From: Agarivorans gilvus
GTDB taxonomy: Bacteria > Pseudomonadota > Gammaproteobacteria > Enterobacterales > Celerinatantimonadaceae
DNA length: 64,000 nucleotides
Direction of reading: 5' to 3'
NCBI RefSeq assembly: GCF_001420915.1
Contig: NZ_CP013021.1
Location: 2,635,001-2,699,000 of the forward strand
Below the pieces are notes generated by a model. That model was given only the letters and a program-made list of their open reading frames with translations. It was not told where the DNA came from and made no database searches. Below, in pieces: positions 24,858 through 34,582 of the stretch. Within the stretch, counting starts at the first letter, position 1. The number at the start of each line of letters is the position of its first letter. Made by a program: the position numbers and the translations under genes.

Positions 24858-25795
24858 ATGCCCATCGTTTTCGATTATCTATTGACCGTACAAGTTGCGC
24901 TGCTAATTTTTGCGCTGTTTGTACTTAAATCCTCAATTAAGTTTGTCCCACAAAACTCCGCCTGGGTGGTTGAGCGTTTTGGTAAATACCAGTCAACTAA
25001 AGAGGCCGGAATTAACTTCCTGATCCCGATTGTTGACCAAGTGTCGGCGCGCCGTTCATTAAAAGAGCAAGCCTACGATGTACCAAGCCAAGCGGCGATC
25101 ACCAAAGACAACATCTCCTTATCGGTAGACGGCGTACTGTATTTTCGAGTGCTCGACCCCTACAAGGCGACCTACGGTGTGGAAGACTACGTATTTGCGG
25201 TGACCCAATTGGCACAAACCACCATGCGTTCTGAAATTGGTAAAATCGAATTAGATAAAACCTTTGAAGAACGGGATGCGCTAAACGCTAAAATTGTTGC
25301 GCAAATTAACGAAGCCTCAGCCTCTTGGGGGTGGCGGTATTACGTTACGAAATTAAAGATATTACGCCACCGGCCTCTATTATGGATTCAATGGAATCAC
25401 AAATGCGTGCCGAGCGGGAACGTCGCGCAAAAATATTAGAATCGGAAGGTGAAAAAGCCGCGGCAATTAATATTGCCGAAGGTCAGAAACAAGCGCGGGT
25501 ACTGCAAGCCGAGGCAGAAAAACGTGAACAAGTACTGAGCGCCGAAGGTGAAGCCGAAGCGATTCTTGCGGTAGCCGATGCACAAGCTAAAGCGCTCGCC
25601 ACCATTGGTGCTTCCGCGGCCACTCCTGAAGGACAAAAAGCGGTACAACTAGACCTTGCTACTAAAGCCATTGAAGCCAAACATGCGATTGCTAAAGAAT
25701 CGAGTGTGGTACTGCTGCCCGACAGCAGTACCGAAGCCGGTTCATTGGTAGCACAAGCCACCACCATTTTGAACGCGCTTAACCGAGGCAACTAA
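24858..25795 (+). pseudogene. qmcA: Stomatin/SPFH-domain protein (QmcA-like), apparent 1-nt frameshift
   Basis: From ATG 24858 (AAGGA 7 nt upstream): one N-terminal membrane helix, then the SPFH domain (FVPQNSAWVVERFGKYQSTKEAGINFLIP...). The frame breaks at the G5 run near 25326-25330, where one more G would restore ...NEASASWGVAVLRYEIKDI. The other frame then continues through the coiled-coil (AEAEKREQVLSAEGEAEAI) to the stop at 25795. Restored length is about 312 residues, the family norm. QmcA-type proteins form membrane scaffolds and pair with NfeD, which follows by 1 bp. Because everything else is intact, a sequencing error is more likely than a true pseudogene. Confidence 0.8.
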
Positions 25796-25796
25796 T

Positions 25797-26255
25797 ATGG
25801 GCGAGCTGCTTAGCAACCACATTCCTCAAGTGATGATTGCCCTAGGCATCATCCTACTGACCATTGAGGTCGCGGTGATTGGCTTTGCCACCTTCATTTT
25901 ATTTTTTGTTGGCCTGTCACTGATGTTAACCGGCTCGCTAGTGTGGATGGGGGTATTACCAGAAAGCTGGAACAGCATTCTTTTGGCCAATGCCTTAACC
26001 ACGAGTGTATTGGCTGGATTGTTATGGAAGCCGATGCGCCGCTTACAAAATAGTGCCGACAACAAACAAGTGAGCAGTGATTTTGACGGCCACCGCTTCT
26101 TTTGCGAGCAAGACATCGATAAACGCGGCTTAAGCCATTACAAGTACTCTGGTGTTAGCTGGGCCTTAAAAAGTGAGCAACCGATTAAGGCAGGCACCGA
26201 AGTCTACGTAGTGCGTGCTGAAGTTGGCACCTTTTGGGTAAAAGCGGTCGATTAA
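25797..26255 (+). CDS. ybbJ: NfeD-like membrane protein (YbbJ-like)
   Basis: 152 residues. Three or so membrane helices in the first 80 residues (MIALGIILLTIEVAVIGF..., VLAGLLWKPMRRL), then a small OB-fold (NfeD C-terminal) domain ending in VRAEVGTFWVKAVD. It starts 1 bp after the stomatin stop, the conserved qmcA-ybbJ pair. The partners are thought to act together in membrane quality or microdomains. Confidence 0.88.
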   Translation: MGELLSNHIPQVMIALGIILLTIEVAVIGFATFILFFVGLSLMLTGSLVWMGVLPESWNSILLANALTTSVLAGLLWKPMRRLQNSADNKQVSSDFDGHRFFCEQDIDKRGLSHYKYSGVSWALKSEQPIKAGTEVYVVRAEVGTFWVKAVD

Positions 26256-26359
26256 ATGTAAGGGCAGCGGTTTAGACTAGCTGCCCACTTCGCAATGCAT
26301 GCAAAGCCCAAAAGTTTGTGCTTAACTAGCAACAAATAATTTCGACAAGTTGAGCCACA

Positions 26360-26827
26360 ATGCGCCAAGCCCTGCAAAAAACCATCATGCTATTACTGTG
26401 TTATGGCTTAATCGCCTGCAGTTCGGTAGTACCTAGCGAGCCCCCCAAAGTGAATCTAATATCAGTGGTTCCCAACTCCAATTCAGGGCTAGCGCCAAGC
26501 TTTGACATTAATTTGCGGGTGGTCAACCCCAATAAACAAGCGCTAAACCTAGCGGGTGCAGTCTATTCTCTCTCTTTAAACGGTCATGAAGTGGTTAACG
26601 GAGCCACCAGCGAATTACCCAGCGTGCCCGCCTATGGCGAAGCGACTTTTAGCCTACCCGCTCAAGCCAACCTCATGGCCAGCATGCAGCTACTAGGTAG
26701 CTTACTACAATTGAAAAAGCCAGAACTGGACTATCAAGTAGATGTAAAACTGGATGTGGGAAGTTTTTGGCCAGCGATTCGCTTAAGCGAAAAAGGCCAA
26801 TTAAAACTCGATAATGTAAAAGACTAG
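26360..26827 (+). CDS. LEA type 2 / WHy-domain lipoprotein
   Basis: 155 residues. Signal peptide with lipobox GLIAC (Cys20) and a following WHy/LEA14-type beta-sandwich (PSFDINLRVVNPNKQALNLAGAVYSLSLNG). LEA14-like bacterial proteins are periplasmic or outer-membrane lipoproteins linked to desiccation or envelope stress. Convergent with ppiC, 1 bp apart. Confidence 0.8.
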   Translation: MRQALQKTIMLLLCYGLIACSSVVPSEPPKVNLISVVPNSNSGLAPSFDINLRVVNPNKQALNLAGAVYSLSLNGHEVVNGATSELPSVPAYGEATFSLPAQANLMASMQLLGSLLQLKKPELDYQVDVKLDVGSFWPAIRLSEKGQLKLDNVKD

Positions 26828-26828
26828 C

Positions 26829-27116
26829 TTAGTCCCAACGCTCGCTTACCTTAATTAAATGGTAACCAAATTGGGTTTTTACTGGTCCCAATACTTGGTT
26901 TAGCGGGCCGCTAAATACGGCCTTATCAAAGCTTTTAACCATCTCGCCTTTCTCAAAGCTGCCCAAATCGCCACCTTTTTTAGCCGAAGGGCAGCTAGAA
27001 TAACGTGCCGCCATGGCTTCAAAAGTAGAACCCTTGTTGAGTTTCTCTAATACCTCCAAGGCCTTTTTTTCTGAATTAACAATGATGTGCTGCGCACGAG
27101 CGCTTGCTTTCGCCAT
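26829..27116 (-). CDS. ppiC: Parvulin-type peptidyl-prolyl isomerase (PpiC)
   Basis: 95 residues from ATG 27116 (MAKASARAQHIIV); the open frame extends upstream to 27218 but the family starts here. Single rotamase domain: HIIVNSEKKALEVLEKL, FEAMAARYSSCPSAKKGGDLGSF, GPVKTQFGYHLIKVSER. Cytoplasmic, catalyses cis-trans isomerisation of proline bonds. Confidence 0.93.
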   Translation of the reverse strand: MAKASARAQHIIVNSEKKALEVLEKLNKGSTFEAMAARYSSCPSAKKGGDLGSFEKGEMVKSFDKAVFSGPLNQVLGPVKTQFGYHLIKVSERWD

Positions 27117-27280
27117 TTTAAGTCTTCTCTTTTTCAACCAGCTTAACATGATAACGTGATTGTCAATCACGCTGTCTCTATTTGTAGTACCAAATCTAAT
27201 TTTGCAAACGGCATTCAAGTTATTGCCGATCTATTAAGTTATTATATTTAGGTAATAGTTGACTCACCAAATGGACCAGC

Positions 27281-28576
27281 ATGAAACTAACTCCTCGTTT
27301 TTCTTGGCTGCGAAACGTGCTTTTAATTGCTACGGTGTTAGGGTTATTTACTGTTCTCTGGGCGCCAGTAAAACGCTTGCAGCTCTACCCTCAAGACAAT
27401 ATGTTGGTGGATGCATTTTCTGACCACGGACAAGGAGGAAACTCCAACTTTTATTGGGAAACAGACCAGCAATTTATTTGCGACCTACAAAGTAGCCATT
27501 TACTAGACAAGTATTGTGGCTTAAGCATAAAGTTTTTTGACCCAAACCAAGACCCCGCAGCAGACAGATACACGAAATTACGCAACATCAACATTAGTGA
27601 ATATGAGCAAGTTATTTTGCATGCTAATTTAGAAGGCCCAGACAGCGAACTGCGTTTTTTTATACGTAGCACCCCAAACACTAATGGCCGTGACTTATCC
27701 CACGCAAAATACATGTTTACCTACTTTGCAAAAGAAGAACTCGGGGAGCAACCCGCTGCGGCAGGTTTGAATCAATTTACTATTCCCTTGTGGTGGCTAG
27801 ATAACAACTATCGATCGCGAGACGACTTCGTAGAGGATTTTTCACTAATTAAGGAAATTGGCGTAGATATACCTTCAGGCTCTCCGGATGGGGAGTACAT
27901 CATTACTTTGAATAAAATAGAGGTAGAAGGAAAATGGATCAGCAACGAAAGCCTTTATGCCATAATTATTGCCGTCTGGCTGGTTTACTTTACCGCTGAG
28001 TTATTTCGCTATTTTCTGCATCAGCGCCAGCTATTTACCCAGTCGATTAACACCTTAGAGCAAAATGTTGACCAACTAAAACACTCCGCCAGCAACGACC
28101 ACCTCACCGGGGTACTCAATCGCCGTGGTTTAATTGAGGCTTTCAATGAACGCCCAGAGCTCAACGATAACTACTACTTGTTTGTATTCGACATCGATCA
28201 CTTTAAACAAATTAACGACCACTACGGACATAGCAATGGTGATGCGGTATTACGCTTTTTTGCTCGTCAACTCAGCGCCACCACTCGAAGCCAAGACTTA
28301 TTTGGCCGCTGGGGTGGCGAAGAGTTTGTATTGCTGTCTCAACAACGCCATGATGCCGATGCCTATAGCTTTGCAGAGCGGCTACGCAAGCTAATTAATC
28401 AGCAAGACTTTTTGTTATCTTATCAAGGTCGACAATACAACATTAAACTCAGTATGAGCATTGGTCTCACTTTAATAGCCAAGGGTGAAGACTTTACTAC
28501 TGCACTTAATCGTGCCGATTTAGCGCTTTATCAGGCGAAGAATGCTGGTAGAAACCGCAGCCAATTGCAAAGTTAG
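27281..28576 (+). CDS. Membrane diguanylate cyclase (GGDEF)
   Basis: 431 residues. N-terminal helix (about 12-30), a periplasmic domain of about 190 residues, a second helix near 225-243, a short coiled coil, and a C-terminal GGDEF domain with active-site motif GGEEF (RWGGEEFVLLS) and HDHLTGVLNRRG-type opening. It should make cyclic di-GMP in response to a periplasmic signal. The I-site RxxD is not evident. Its end overlaps the convergent ung gene by 4 bp. Confidence 0.88.
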   Translation: MKLTPRFSWLRNVLLIATVLGLFTVLWAPVKRLQLYPQDNMLVDAFSDHGQGGNSNFYWETDQQFICDLQSSHLLDKYCGLSIKFFDPNQDPAADRYTKLRNINISEYEQVILHANLEGPDSELRFFIRSTPNTNGRDLSHAKYMFTYFAKEELGEQPAAAGLNQFTIPLWWLDNNYRSRDDFVEDFSLIKEIGVDIPSGSPDGEYIITLNKIEVEGKWISNESLYAIIIAVWLVYFTAELFRYFLHQRQLFTQSINTLEQNVDQLKHSASNDHLTGVLNRRGLIEAFNERPELNDNYYLFVFDIDHFKQINDHYGHSNGDAVLRFFARQLSATTRSQDLFGRWGGEEFVLLSQQRHDADAYSFAERLRKLINQQDFLLSYQGRQYNIKLSMSIGLTLIAKGEDFTTALNRADLALYQAKNAGRNRSQLQS

Positions 28577-29232
28577 AGCTGCCAATTTATGGCTGATTTC
28601 CCTTGCTCTTGTAATAAGTGGTTGGTTTTTGAAAAATGCCGGCAACCAAAAAAGCCCCGATGGGCCGACAAAGGCGAAGGGTGTACCGAGCTCAGCAGAT
28701 GATGTTTCCTCGATTCCACTAGCAGCCCTTTCTTTTGCGCGTGCGCACCCCATAACAGGAATACCACGCCTTCGCAGTGTTGGCTAATGGCGCTAATCAC
28801 CGCATCACTAAATGTTTCCCAGCCCCACTTCGCATGCGAGTGCGCCTTGGCTTGCTCTACGGTGAGTACACTATTGAGCAGCAATACCCCCTGCTTGGCC
28901 CAAGCCGTTAAATTGCCGTGCTCGGGAATAACAAAACCGTCGATGTCGCTAGCCAGTTCCTTATAAATATTACGCAAGGATGGCGGAATTTTAGTCCCCT
29001 CAGTCACACTAAAACTTAAGCCATGTGCTTGGCCTTCGCCATGATAAGGGTCTTGCCCCAAAATCACCACTTTCACTTGCGCTAAAGGGCAAGCATCAAA
29101 CGCGGCAAAGACTTGCGATTGGGGTGGGTAAATTTGCCTGCCTGCGGCTCGCTCTGCCGCGATTCGTGCTTGTAGCTGCTGGTAATAAGGCTGTTGCTGC
29201 TCAGCCGCGAATAAGGCTTGCCAATCATTCAC
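28573..29232 (-). CDS. ung: Uracil-DNA glycosylase
   Basis: 219 residues. Catalytic water-activating motif GQDPYHGEGQAHGLSFSV (Asp61) and the leucine-loop motif HPSPLSAHRGFFG. Removes uracil from DNA to start base-excision repair. Full length for family 1 UDG. Confidence 0.97.
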   Translation of the reverse strand: MNDWQALFAAEQQQPYYQQLQARIAAERAAGRQIYPPQSQVFAAFDACPLAQVKVVILGQDPYHGEGQAHGLSFSVTEGTKIPPSLRNIYKELASDIDGFVIPEHGNLTAWAKQGVLLLNSVLTVEQAKAHSHAKWGWETFSDAVISAISQHCEGVVFLLWGAHAQKKGLLVESRKHHLLSSVHPSPLSAHRGFFGCRHFSKTNHLLQEQGKSAINWQL

Positions 29233-29289
29233 GCTCGCGTCCTTCTCAATACTAAAAGACGGCCATTATAACTCAGTACTGGCTCACGA

Positions 29290-30069
29290 CTAATAAAGCT
29301 CGGGCACGAAACTCTGTTCTTGCATAGGCACCCGCACATAGCCTTGTTTATCAATCGGCGGCAGAACCACTTCAGCTTGGGTAATGTCTTGATAATCAAT
29401 TTGCGAGAGTAAATGGCTAATGCAGTTTAAACGAGCGCGTTTCTTATCATCGGAATTCACCACCCACCACGGCGCATGTTTGGTATCGGTATGAGCGAAC
29501 ATTTCATCTTTAGCCTGAGAATAAGCCGCCCAACGGGAGCGCGACTCTAAATCCATGGGGCTAAACTTCCAACGCTTCAAAGGATTATTAATCCGTTCTA
29601 AAAAACGCTTCTCCTGCTCCTCATCCGATACCGAAAACCAGTATTTAATTAATATGGTACCCGAGCGGATCAGCATTCGTTCAAATTCGGGGCAGGCCCG
29701 CAAAAAGTCCTGATGCTGTTCGTCGCTACAAAAGCCCATTACTTTTTCTACACCGGCGCGGTTATACCAAGAGCGGTCAAAAAGGACGATTTCACCAGCA
29801 GCCGGCAAGTGAGCCACATAACGTTGAAAATACCATTGGGTTTTCTCGCGCTCATTAGGCGCAGGCAGCGCGGCAATACGGCATACTCGAGGGTTCAACT
29901 TTTCAGAGATCCGTTTAATCACTCCGCCTTTACCAGCGGCGTCTCGCCCCTCAAAAATCACCACCACTTTTAGGCCTTGAGCGACCACCCATTGTTGTAA
30001 CTTCACCAGCTCAGTTTGTAACTCTTCGAGGCAATTTTCGTAGCTTTTTTTATCGAGTTTATCCGCCAT
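29290..30069 (-). CDS. ppk2: Polyphosphate kinase 2
   Basis: 259 residues. Walker A-like FEGRDAAGKGGVIKRI near residue 40, then the PPK2 lid and Walker B features (LPAPNEREKTQWYFQRYVAHLP, EIVLFDRSWYNRAGVE). Single-domain class of about 250-300 residues. Uses polyphosphate to phosphorylate nucleoside diphosphates. Monocistronic on the minus strand. Confidence 0.93.
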   Translation of the reverse strand: MADKLDKKSYENCLEELQTELVKLQQWVVAQGLKVVVIFEGRDAAGKGGVIKRISEKLNPRVCRIAALPAPNEREKTQWYFQRYVAHLPAAGEIVLFDRSWYNRAGVEKVMGFCSDEQHQDFLRACPEFERMLIRSGTILIKYWFSVSDEEQEKRFLERINNPLKRWKFSPMDLESRSRWAAYSQAKDEMFAHTDTKHAPWWVVNSDDKKRARLNCISHLLSQIDYQDITQAEVVLPPIDKQGYVRVPMQEQSFVPELY

Positions 30070-30321
30070 AAACTAACTCACCATAATTGTTGATATTTAA
30101 GCTTAGAGGCCGCCCAGCATTGCTATCCTCTTTCTAAAACAAAGACTTAATTGGCCAGTTCCTAGCAACAAATGAGCGTTTTTGTGGAATGGCATAATTT
30201 GAGTATAGGTAAATCACTTAAAATCTTGACTCATCTCTGGCAATTTCAGCACCAACAGGCTTTAAAAATAACCATAAAATGGTAACCTTAGGCGCCTTTA
30301 TACATTCGCTAAGAATTCAAC

Positions 30322-30948
30322 ATGGCAACAACTGGCACTTTATACATCGTTTCCGCTCCTAGTGGTGCAGGCAAATCAAGCATGATCAATGCTTATCTTT
30401 CGCGCCATCGCGCCTATCCAGCCCAAGTGTCTATCTCTCATACCACTCGGCCGGTTCGTCCTGGAGAAATCGACGGCAACCACTACCACTTTGTTAGCCA
30501 TGATGAATTTAAACAGCTGATTGCCGAGCAAGCCTTTTTCGAATATGCCGAAGTTTTCGGTAATTTTTACGGCACTTCACGCCGTAGCATCGAACAAACG
30601 CTGGCCGATGGCATTGATGTATTCTTAGATATTGATTGGCAAGGTGCTCGTCAGGTAAAACAAATGATGCCAGAAGCGGTATCAGTGTTTATTTTGCCGC
30701 CCAGTCGTGAAGAGCTAGAAAACCGTTTACATATGCGCGGTCAAGACAGCCCCGATGTAATCAAAAAGCGAATGGATGAGGCAGAAAGTGAAATGTCTCA
30801 TTATAATGAATACGATTACCTCATTATTAACAGTAATTTTGACGAAGCATTGAGTGAGCTTACCGCCATTATTACTGGACAAAGATTACGAACCCGTCAA
30901 CAAGCCGCGCGACATCGCCATTTGTTAGACGAACTTTTATCGAAATAA
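30322..30948 (+). CDS. gmk: Guanylate kinase
   Basis: 208 residues. P-loop SAPSGAGKSS, GMP-binding SHTTRPVRPGEIDGNHYHFVS and the lid R-x-x-R...(RMDEAESEMSHYNEYDY). Converts GMP to GDP. First gene of the gmk-rpoZ-spoT-trmH series shared with E. coli; the 250-bp stretch upstream should hold its promoter. Confidence 0.97.
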   Translation: MATTGTLYIVSAPSGAGKSSMINAYLSRHRAYPAQVSISHTTRPVRPGEIDGNHYHFVSHDEFKQLIAEQAFFEYAEVFGNFYGTSRRSIEQTLADGIDVFLDIDWQGARQVKQMMPEAVSVFILPPSREELENRLHMRGQDSPDVIKKRMDEAESEMSHYNEYDYLIINSNFDEALSELTAIITGQRLRTRQQAARHRHLLDELLSK

Positions 30949-31021
30949 TATCGTTAAGTCCTAGTAAATTATTAACAGATCGGCTAGGATCTTGCGTCAT
31001 TTTTAGTCAACGGAGCTGTGC

Positions 31022-31297
31022 ATGGCACGAGTAACAGTAGAAGATGCAGTAGAACAGGTCGGCAATCGCTTCGATCTTGTACTAATCGCCGCACGTCGTG
31101 CGCGTCAGATCGCAGTAGAAGGTAAAGACCCTCTAGTTGAGGAAGATAACGATAAACCAACCGTTATCGCTTTGCGTGAAATTGAAGAAGGCTTGATCAC
31201 CACCGAAACCATGGATGCTCAAGACCGCCAAGAACGTCAGGAACGTGAGGCCGCCGAGTTGGCAGCTGTTGCCGCTATCGCAGATAAGCGCGTCTAA
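31022..31297 (+). CDS. rpoZ: RNA polymerase omega subunit
   Basis: 91 residues, MARVTVEDAVEQVGNRFDL... with the conserved ALREIEEGLI segment. Assembles the polymerase and forms part of the ppGpp site. Ribosome site CGGAG 6 nt upstream. Lies between gmk and spoT, as in E. coli. Confidence 0.97.
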   Translation: MARVTVEDAVEQVGNRFDLVLIAARRARQIAVEGKDPLVEEDNDKPTVIALREIEEGLITTETMDAQDRQERQEREAAELAAVAAIADKRV

Positions 31298-31406
31298 TTC
31301 GTCCCCGTCTATAAAATTACCGTGCCGGGTTTACTCTGCACGGTAAAACTCCCATAATTCTATTCAATCATATCTATTTTAGCGCCCTCCGCTGATGAGG
31401 TAATGT

Positions 31407-33518
31407 TTGTACTTATTCGAAAGTTTGCGCGAAGTCGCCTCCAGTTATTTAAGTGAAGAGCATGTTGCTCAGCTGCGCGACGCCTATATCTTAGGCAAAG
31501 ATGCCCATGAAGGTCAGTTCCGCTCTAGTGGCGAGCCTTATATTACCCACCCCTTAGCGGTGGCGCGGATCCTAGGAGAGCTAAGGCTCGATCACCAAAC
31601 ACTGATCGCTGCAGTACTCCACGACACCATTGAAGATACTCCGGTCACTTACGAACAGCTGCAACAGCAGTTTGGCACTGAAATCGCCGACTTAGTAGAA
31701 GGCGTCAGTAAACTGGACAAAATTAAGTTTCGCGACAAAAAAGAAGCTCAGGTCGAAAACTTTCGAAAAATGATGATGGCCATGGTGCAGGATATTCGGG
31801 TCATTCTGATCAAATTAGCCGACCGCACCCACAACATGCGCACCTTGGGTTCTTTGCGCCCGGATAAACGCCGCCGCATCGCTCGCGAAACCCTAGAAAT
31901 TTATGCACCAATTGCTAACCGTTTAGGTATTCATAGCATTAAAAACGAGTTGGAAGAACTCGGCTTTGAAGCGCTTTACCCGATGCGTTATCGCGTACTA
32001 AAAGTATCGGTTAAAAACGCTCGAGGTAATCGCAAAGAATTAATTAACGGCATTCATCAAGAGTTGCAAGGGCGTATCGAAGAAGCAGGCATTCAAGCCA
32101 CTGTTACCGGACGCGAGAAAAACCTCTACAGCATCTATAAAAAGATGGTGAACAAAGAGCTGCAATTCCATGAAGTGATGGATATCTACGCTTTTCGCAT
32201 CATTGTTGACAGCTTAGACACCTGTTATCGGGTTCTGGGAATTAGCCACAGCCTCTATAAACCGCGTCCTGGCCGCTTCAAAGACTATGTTGCCATTCCT
32301 AAAGCCAACGGTTACCAAAGCTTGCATACCTCACTAGTTGGCCCACATGGGGTGCCAGTGGAAGTGCAAATTAGAACCGAGCACATGGATCAGATGGCCG
32401 ACAAAGGGGTGGCCGCACATTGGTCTTATAAACAAGCTGGCGAAAACCCCGGCACCACAGCGCAGATTAGAGCACAACGCTGGATGCAAAGCCTACTCGA
32501 ACTACAACAAAGCGCTGGCTCTTCGTTTGAATTTATCGAAAACGTTAAAACCGATCTCTTCCCCGATGAGATTTATGTATTCACCCCGGAAGGAAAAATC
32601 ATTGAGCTCCCCGCCAGAGCGACTCCAGTCGATTTTGCCTACGCGGTGCATACTGATGTGGGTCACGCTTGTGTCGGCGCTCGGGTTAATCGCCACCCCT
32701 ATCCCTTGAGTAAGGCGCTTAGCAACGGCCAAACTGTTGAAGTGATTACCGCGCCCGGAGCGCGTCCCAATGCTGCTTGGTTAAACTTTGTGGTCACCGG
32801 TAAGGCTCGCGGCAAAATCCGCCAACTATTGAAAAACCAGCGCCGCGAAGAATCCGTTAACCTTGGCCGCCGCCTGCTCAATCACGCCTTGGCCGGAGTG
32901 AAACTAGACGACATAGCCCCCGAAGTGCTTAAGCAAGTACTACAAGACCTAAAAGCTGAAAGCATTAATGATTTATTAGCCGAAATTGGTTTAGGTAATG
33001 CCATGAGTATCGTGGTAGCCAACCGCTTGCTCGGCGGCAGCGATGAGCTAGGCGACGCTAAGGGCAAAGGGCGGATCTCAATCCAAGGTGCAGAGGGCTT
33101 GTTACTCACCTATGCTAACTGTTGTCGGCCGATCCCTGGAGACCCCGTCATTGCCCACATCAGTCAAGGTAAAGGCCTAGTGGTTCACTTAGAATCATGT
33201 AAAAACATTAGTGGTTATCAAAAAGAACCCGACCGTTATATTAACGTTGACTGGTCTAAAGATGCCGCCGAAACCGCAGAATACAAAACCGAAATGCGCA
33301 TCGACATGGTGAACCATCAAGGTATATTAGCCAGCTTAACCAATGTGGTAGCGTCAACCGGTGCTAACATCGTTAATATTGTCACTGAAGAAAAAGAAGG
33401 CCGCGTCTATACCATCGATTTATTGGTGACCACCCATAGCCGCGTGCATCTGGCCAATATTATGCGCAAAATACGCGTCATGCCCGAAGTACTGCGGGTA
33501 GTGCGCTTAAGAAACTAG
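31407..33518 (+). CDS. spoT: Bifunctional (p)ppGpp synthase/hydrolase SpoT
   Basis: 703 residues. HD hydrolase domain (HDTIEDTPVTYEQL, LADRTHNMRTLGSL), synthetase domain (GREKNLYSIYKKM, MDIYAFRIIVD, YQSLHTSLVGP), TGS domain (IYVFTPEGKIIELP) and C-terminal ACT domain. The start is TTG (LYLFESLREV), as in E. coli spoT, with GAGG upstream; the nearby ATG at 31403 is in another frame. Controls the stringent response together with omega encoded upstream. Confidence 0.96.
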   Translation: MYLFESLREVASSYLSEEHVAQLRDAYILGKDAHEGQFRSSGEPYITHPLAVARILGELRLDHQTLIAAVLHDTIEDTPVTYEQLQQQFGTEIADLVEGVSKLDKIKFRDKKEAQVENFRKMMMAMVQDIRVILIKLADRTHNMRTLGSLRPDKRRRIARETLEIYAPIANRLGIHSIKNELEELGFEALYPMRYRVLKVSVKNARGNRKELINGIHQELQGRIEEAGIQATVTGREKNLYSIYKKMVNKELQFHEVMDIYAFRIIVDSLDTCYRVLGISHSLYKPRPGRFKDYVAIPKANGYQSLHTSLVGPHGVPVEVQIRTEHMDQMADKGVAAHWSYKQAGENPGTTAQIRAQRWMQSLLELQQSAGSSFEFIENVKTDLFPDEIYVFTPEGKIIELPARATPVDFAYAVHTDVGHACVGARVNRHPYPLSKALSNGQTVEVITAPGARPNAAWLNFVVTGKARGKIRQLLKNQRREESVNLGRRLLNHALAGVKLDDIAPEVLKQVLQDLKAESINDLLAEIGLGNAMSIVVANRLLGGSDELGDAKGKGRISIQGAEGLLLTYANCCRPIPGDPVIAHISQGKGLVVHLESCKNISGYQKEPDRYINVDWSKDAAETAEYKTEMRIDMVNHQGILASLTNVVASTGANIVNIVTEEKEGRVYTIDLLVTTHSRVHLANIMRKIRVMPEVLRVVRLRN

Positions 33519-33533
33519 AACAACGAGAAAACC

Positions 33534-34247
33534 ATGACTCCTGAACGCTATCAGCGCATTCGCGCCATGTTAGATGCCCGCCAAACCGATTTAACCATTT
33601 GCATGGAAAACGTACATAAGCCGCACAATTTGTCGGCCATTGTACGTACCTGTGATGCAGTGGGTGTCGATCACGTACACGCGGTATGGGAAAACTATAA
33701 AGACGAGCTACGTCGCGGCACGGCCACAGGCAGCCAAAATTGGGTAAAAGTACATAACCACGAAAACATTCAAGATGCCGTAGCCGCGTTACGCAACAGT
33801 GGCATGCAAATCTTAGCCACCAATCTTTCAGATAGCGCCGTTGATTTTCGCCAAATTGACTATACCAAACCCACGGCTATTTTAATGGGCCAGGAAAAAT
33901 ATGGTATTTCCGATGAGGCGCTTGCCTTAGCCGATCAAGACATCATCATTCCCATGGTAGGCATGGTGCAATCTTTAAATGTTTCGGTCGCCAGTGCCTT
34001 GATTCTTTATGAAGCGCAGCGCCAACGTGAATTGGCAGGGATGTATCAAGGGCCTTGTAAGGTGAGCCCCGAAGAGCAAAACCGCATCATGTTTGAAGGT
34101 GGCCACCCGATCTTTGCTAAGGCCTGTAAACGCAAAGGCTTACCGATACCACAAGTAGATGAGCAGGGACAAATTGTTGCCGACGATGAATGGTGGGCCA
34201 AAATGCAGATGAACAAAGAAGCTTGGGACCAATTAGATAACGACTAA
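33534..34247 (+). CDS. trmH: tRNA (guanosine(18)-2'-O)-methyltransferase
   Basis: 237 residues. SPOUT fold with the three TrmH motifs: NVHKPHNLSAIVRTCDAVG, MGQEKYGIS, and MVQSLNVSVASALILYEA. Methylates G18 in the tRNA D-loop. Follows spoT by 15 bp, as in E. coli. Confidence 0.96.
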   Translation: MTPERYQRIRAMLDARQTDLTICMENVHKPHNLSAIVRTCDAVGVDHVHAVWENYKDELRRGTATGSQNWVKVHNHENIQDAVAALRNSGMQILATNLSDSAVDFRQIDYTKPTAILMGQEKYGISDEALALADQDIIIPMVGMVQSLNVSVASALILYEAQRQRELAGMYQGPCKVSPEEQNRIMFEGGHPIFAKACKRKGLPIPQVDEQGQIVADDEWWAKMQMNKEAWDQLDND

Positions 34248-34260
34248 TTAAGCCAAAACG

Positions 34261-34295
34261 AATAAAGGCCACGCTAAAAGCTGGCCTTTATTGTT
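34261..34295. terminator. Bidirectional terminator after trmH
   Basis: AATAAAGGCC and GGCCTTTATT form a 10-bp stem around a 12-nt loop. It ends the gmk-trmH operon and the convergent small gene. Confidence 0.75.
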
Positions 34296-34296
34296 A

Positions 34297-34548
34297 TTAC
34301 TGCTCGCTGGCCTCTTCCTCTGTAGCAGAGAGCTTAAATTGGTAGTCTTCGGCAAAAGGTGAGTTGTACCCCCACTCAAAAGGCTGGCCCACTTGCTTAT
34401 CCATCCATAAAATTGGCGTTACCAAAAAGCGCGGGATTTCGAGGCGAATACCATTGTCTTCGGCCTTGTATAGCGAACTATTGGCATCACACCTAATTAG
34501 CAACATCAACAATATGATGATCACCAAACCACGCCAAAAACCGTCCAT
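34297..34548 (-). CDS. Small membrane-anchored protein, unknown
   Basis: 83 residues. One N-terminal hydrophobic helix (about 6-19, GLVIIILLMLLIRC); LLIRC resembles a weak lipobox. The rest is soluble and probably periplasmic (...WMDKQVGQPFEWGYNSPFAEDYQF). No family is recognised. It lies downstream of the HIT gene on the same strand, 34 bp apart. Confidence 0.6.
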   Translation of the reverse strand: MDGFWRGLVIIILLMLLIRCDANSSLYKAEDNGIRLEIPRFLVTPILWMDKQVGQPFEWGYNSPFAEDYQFKLSATEEEASEQ

Positions 34549-34582
34549 AGTCGTTCCTAATGTTAGTAAAAAGACTGGCTAA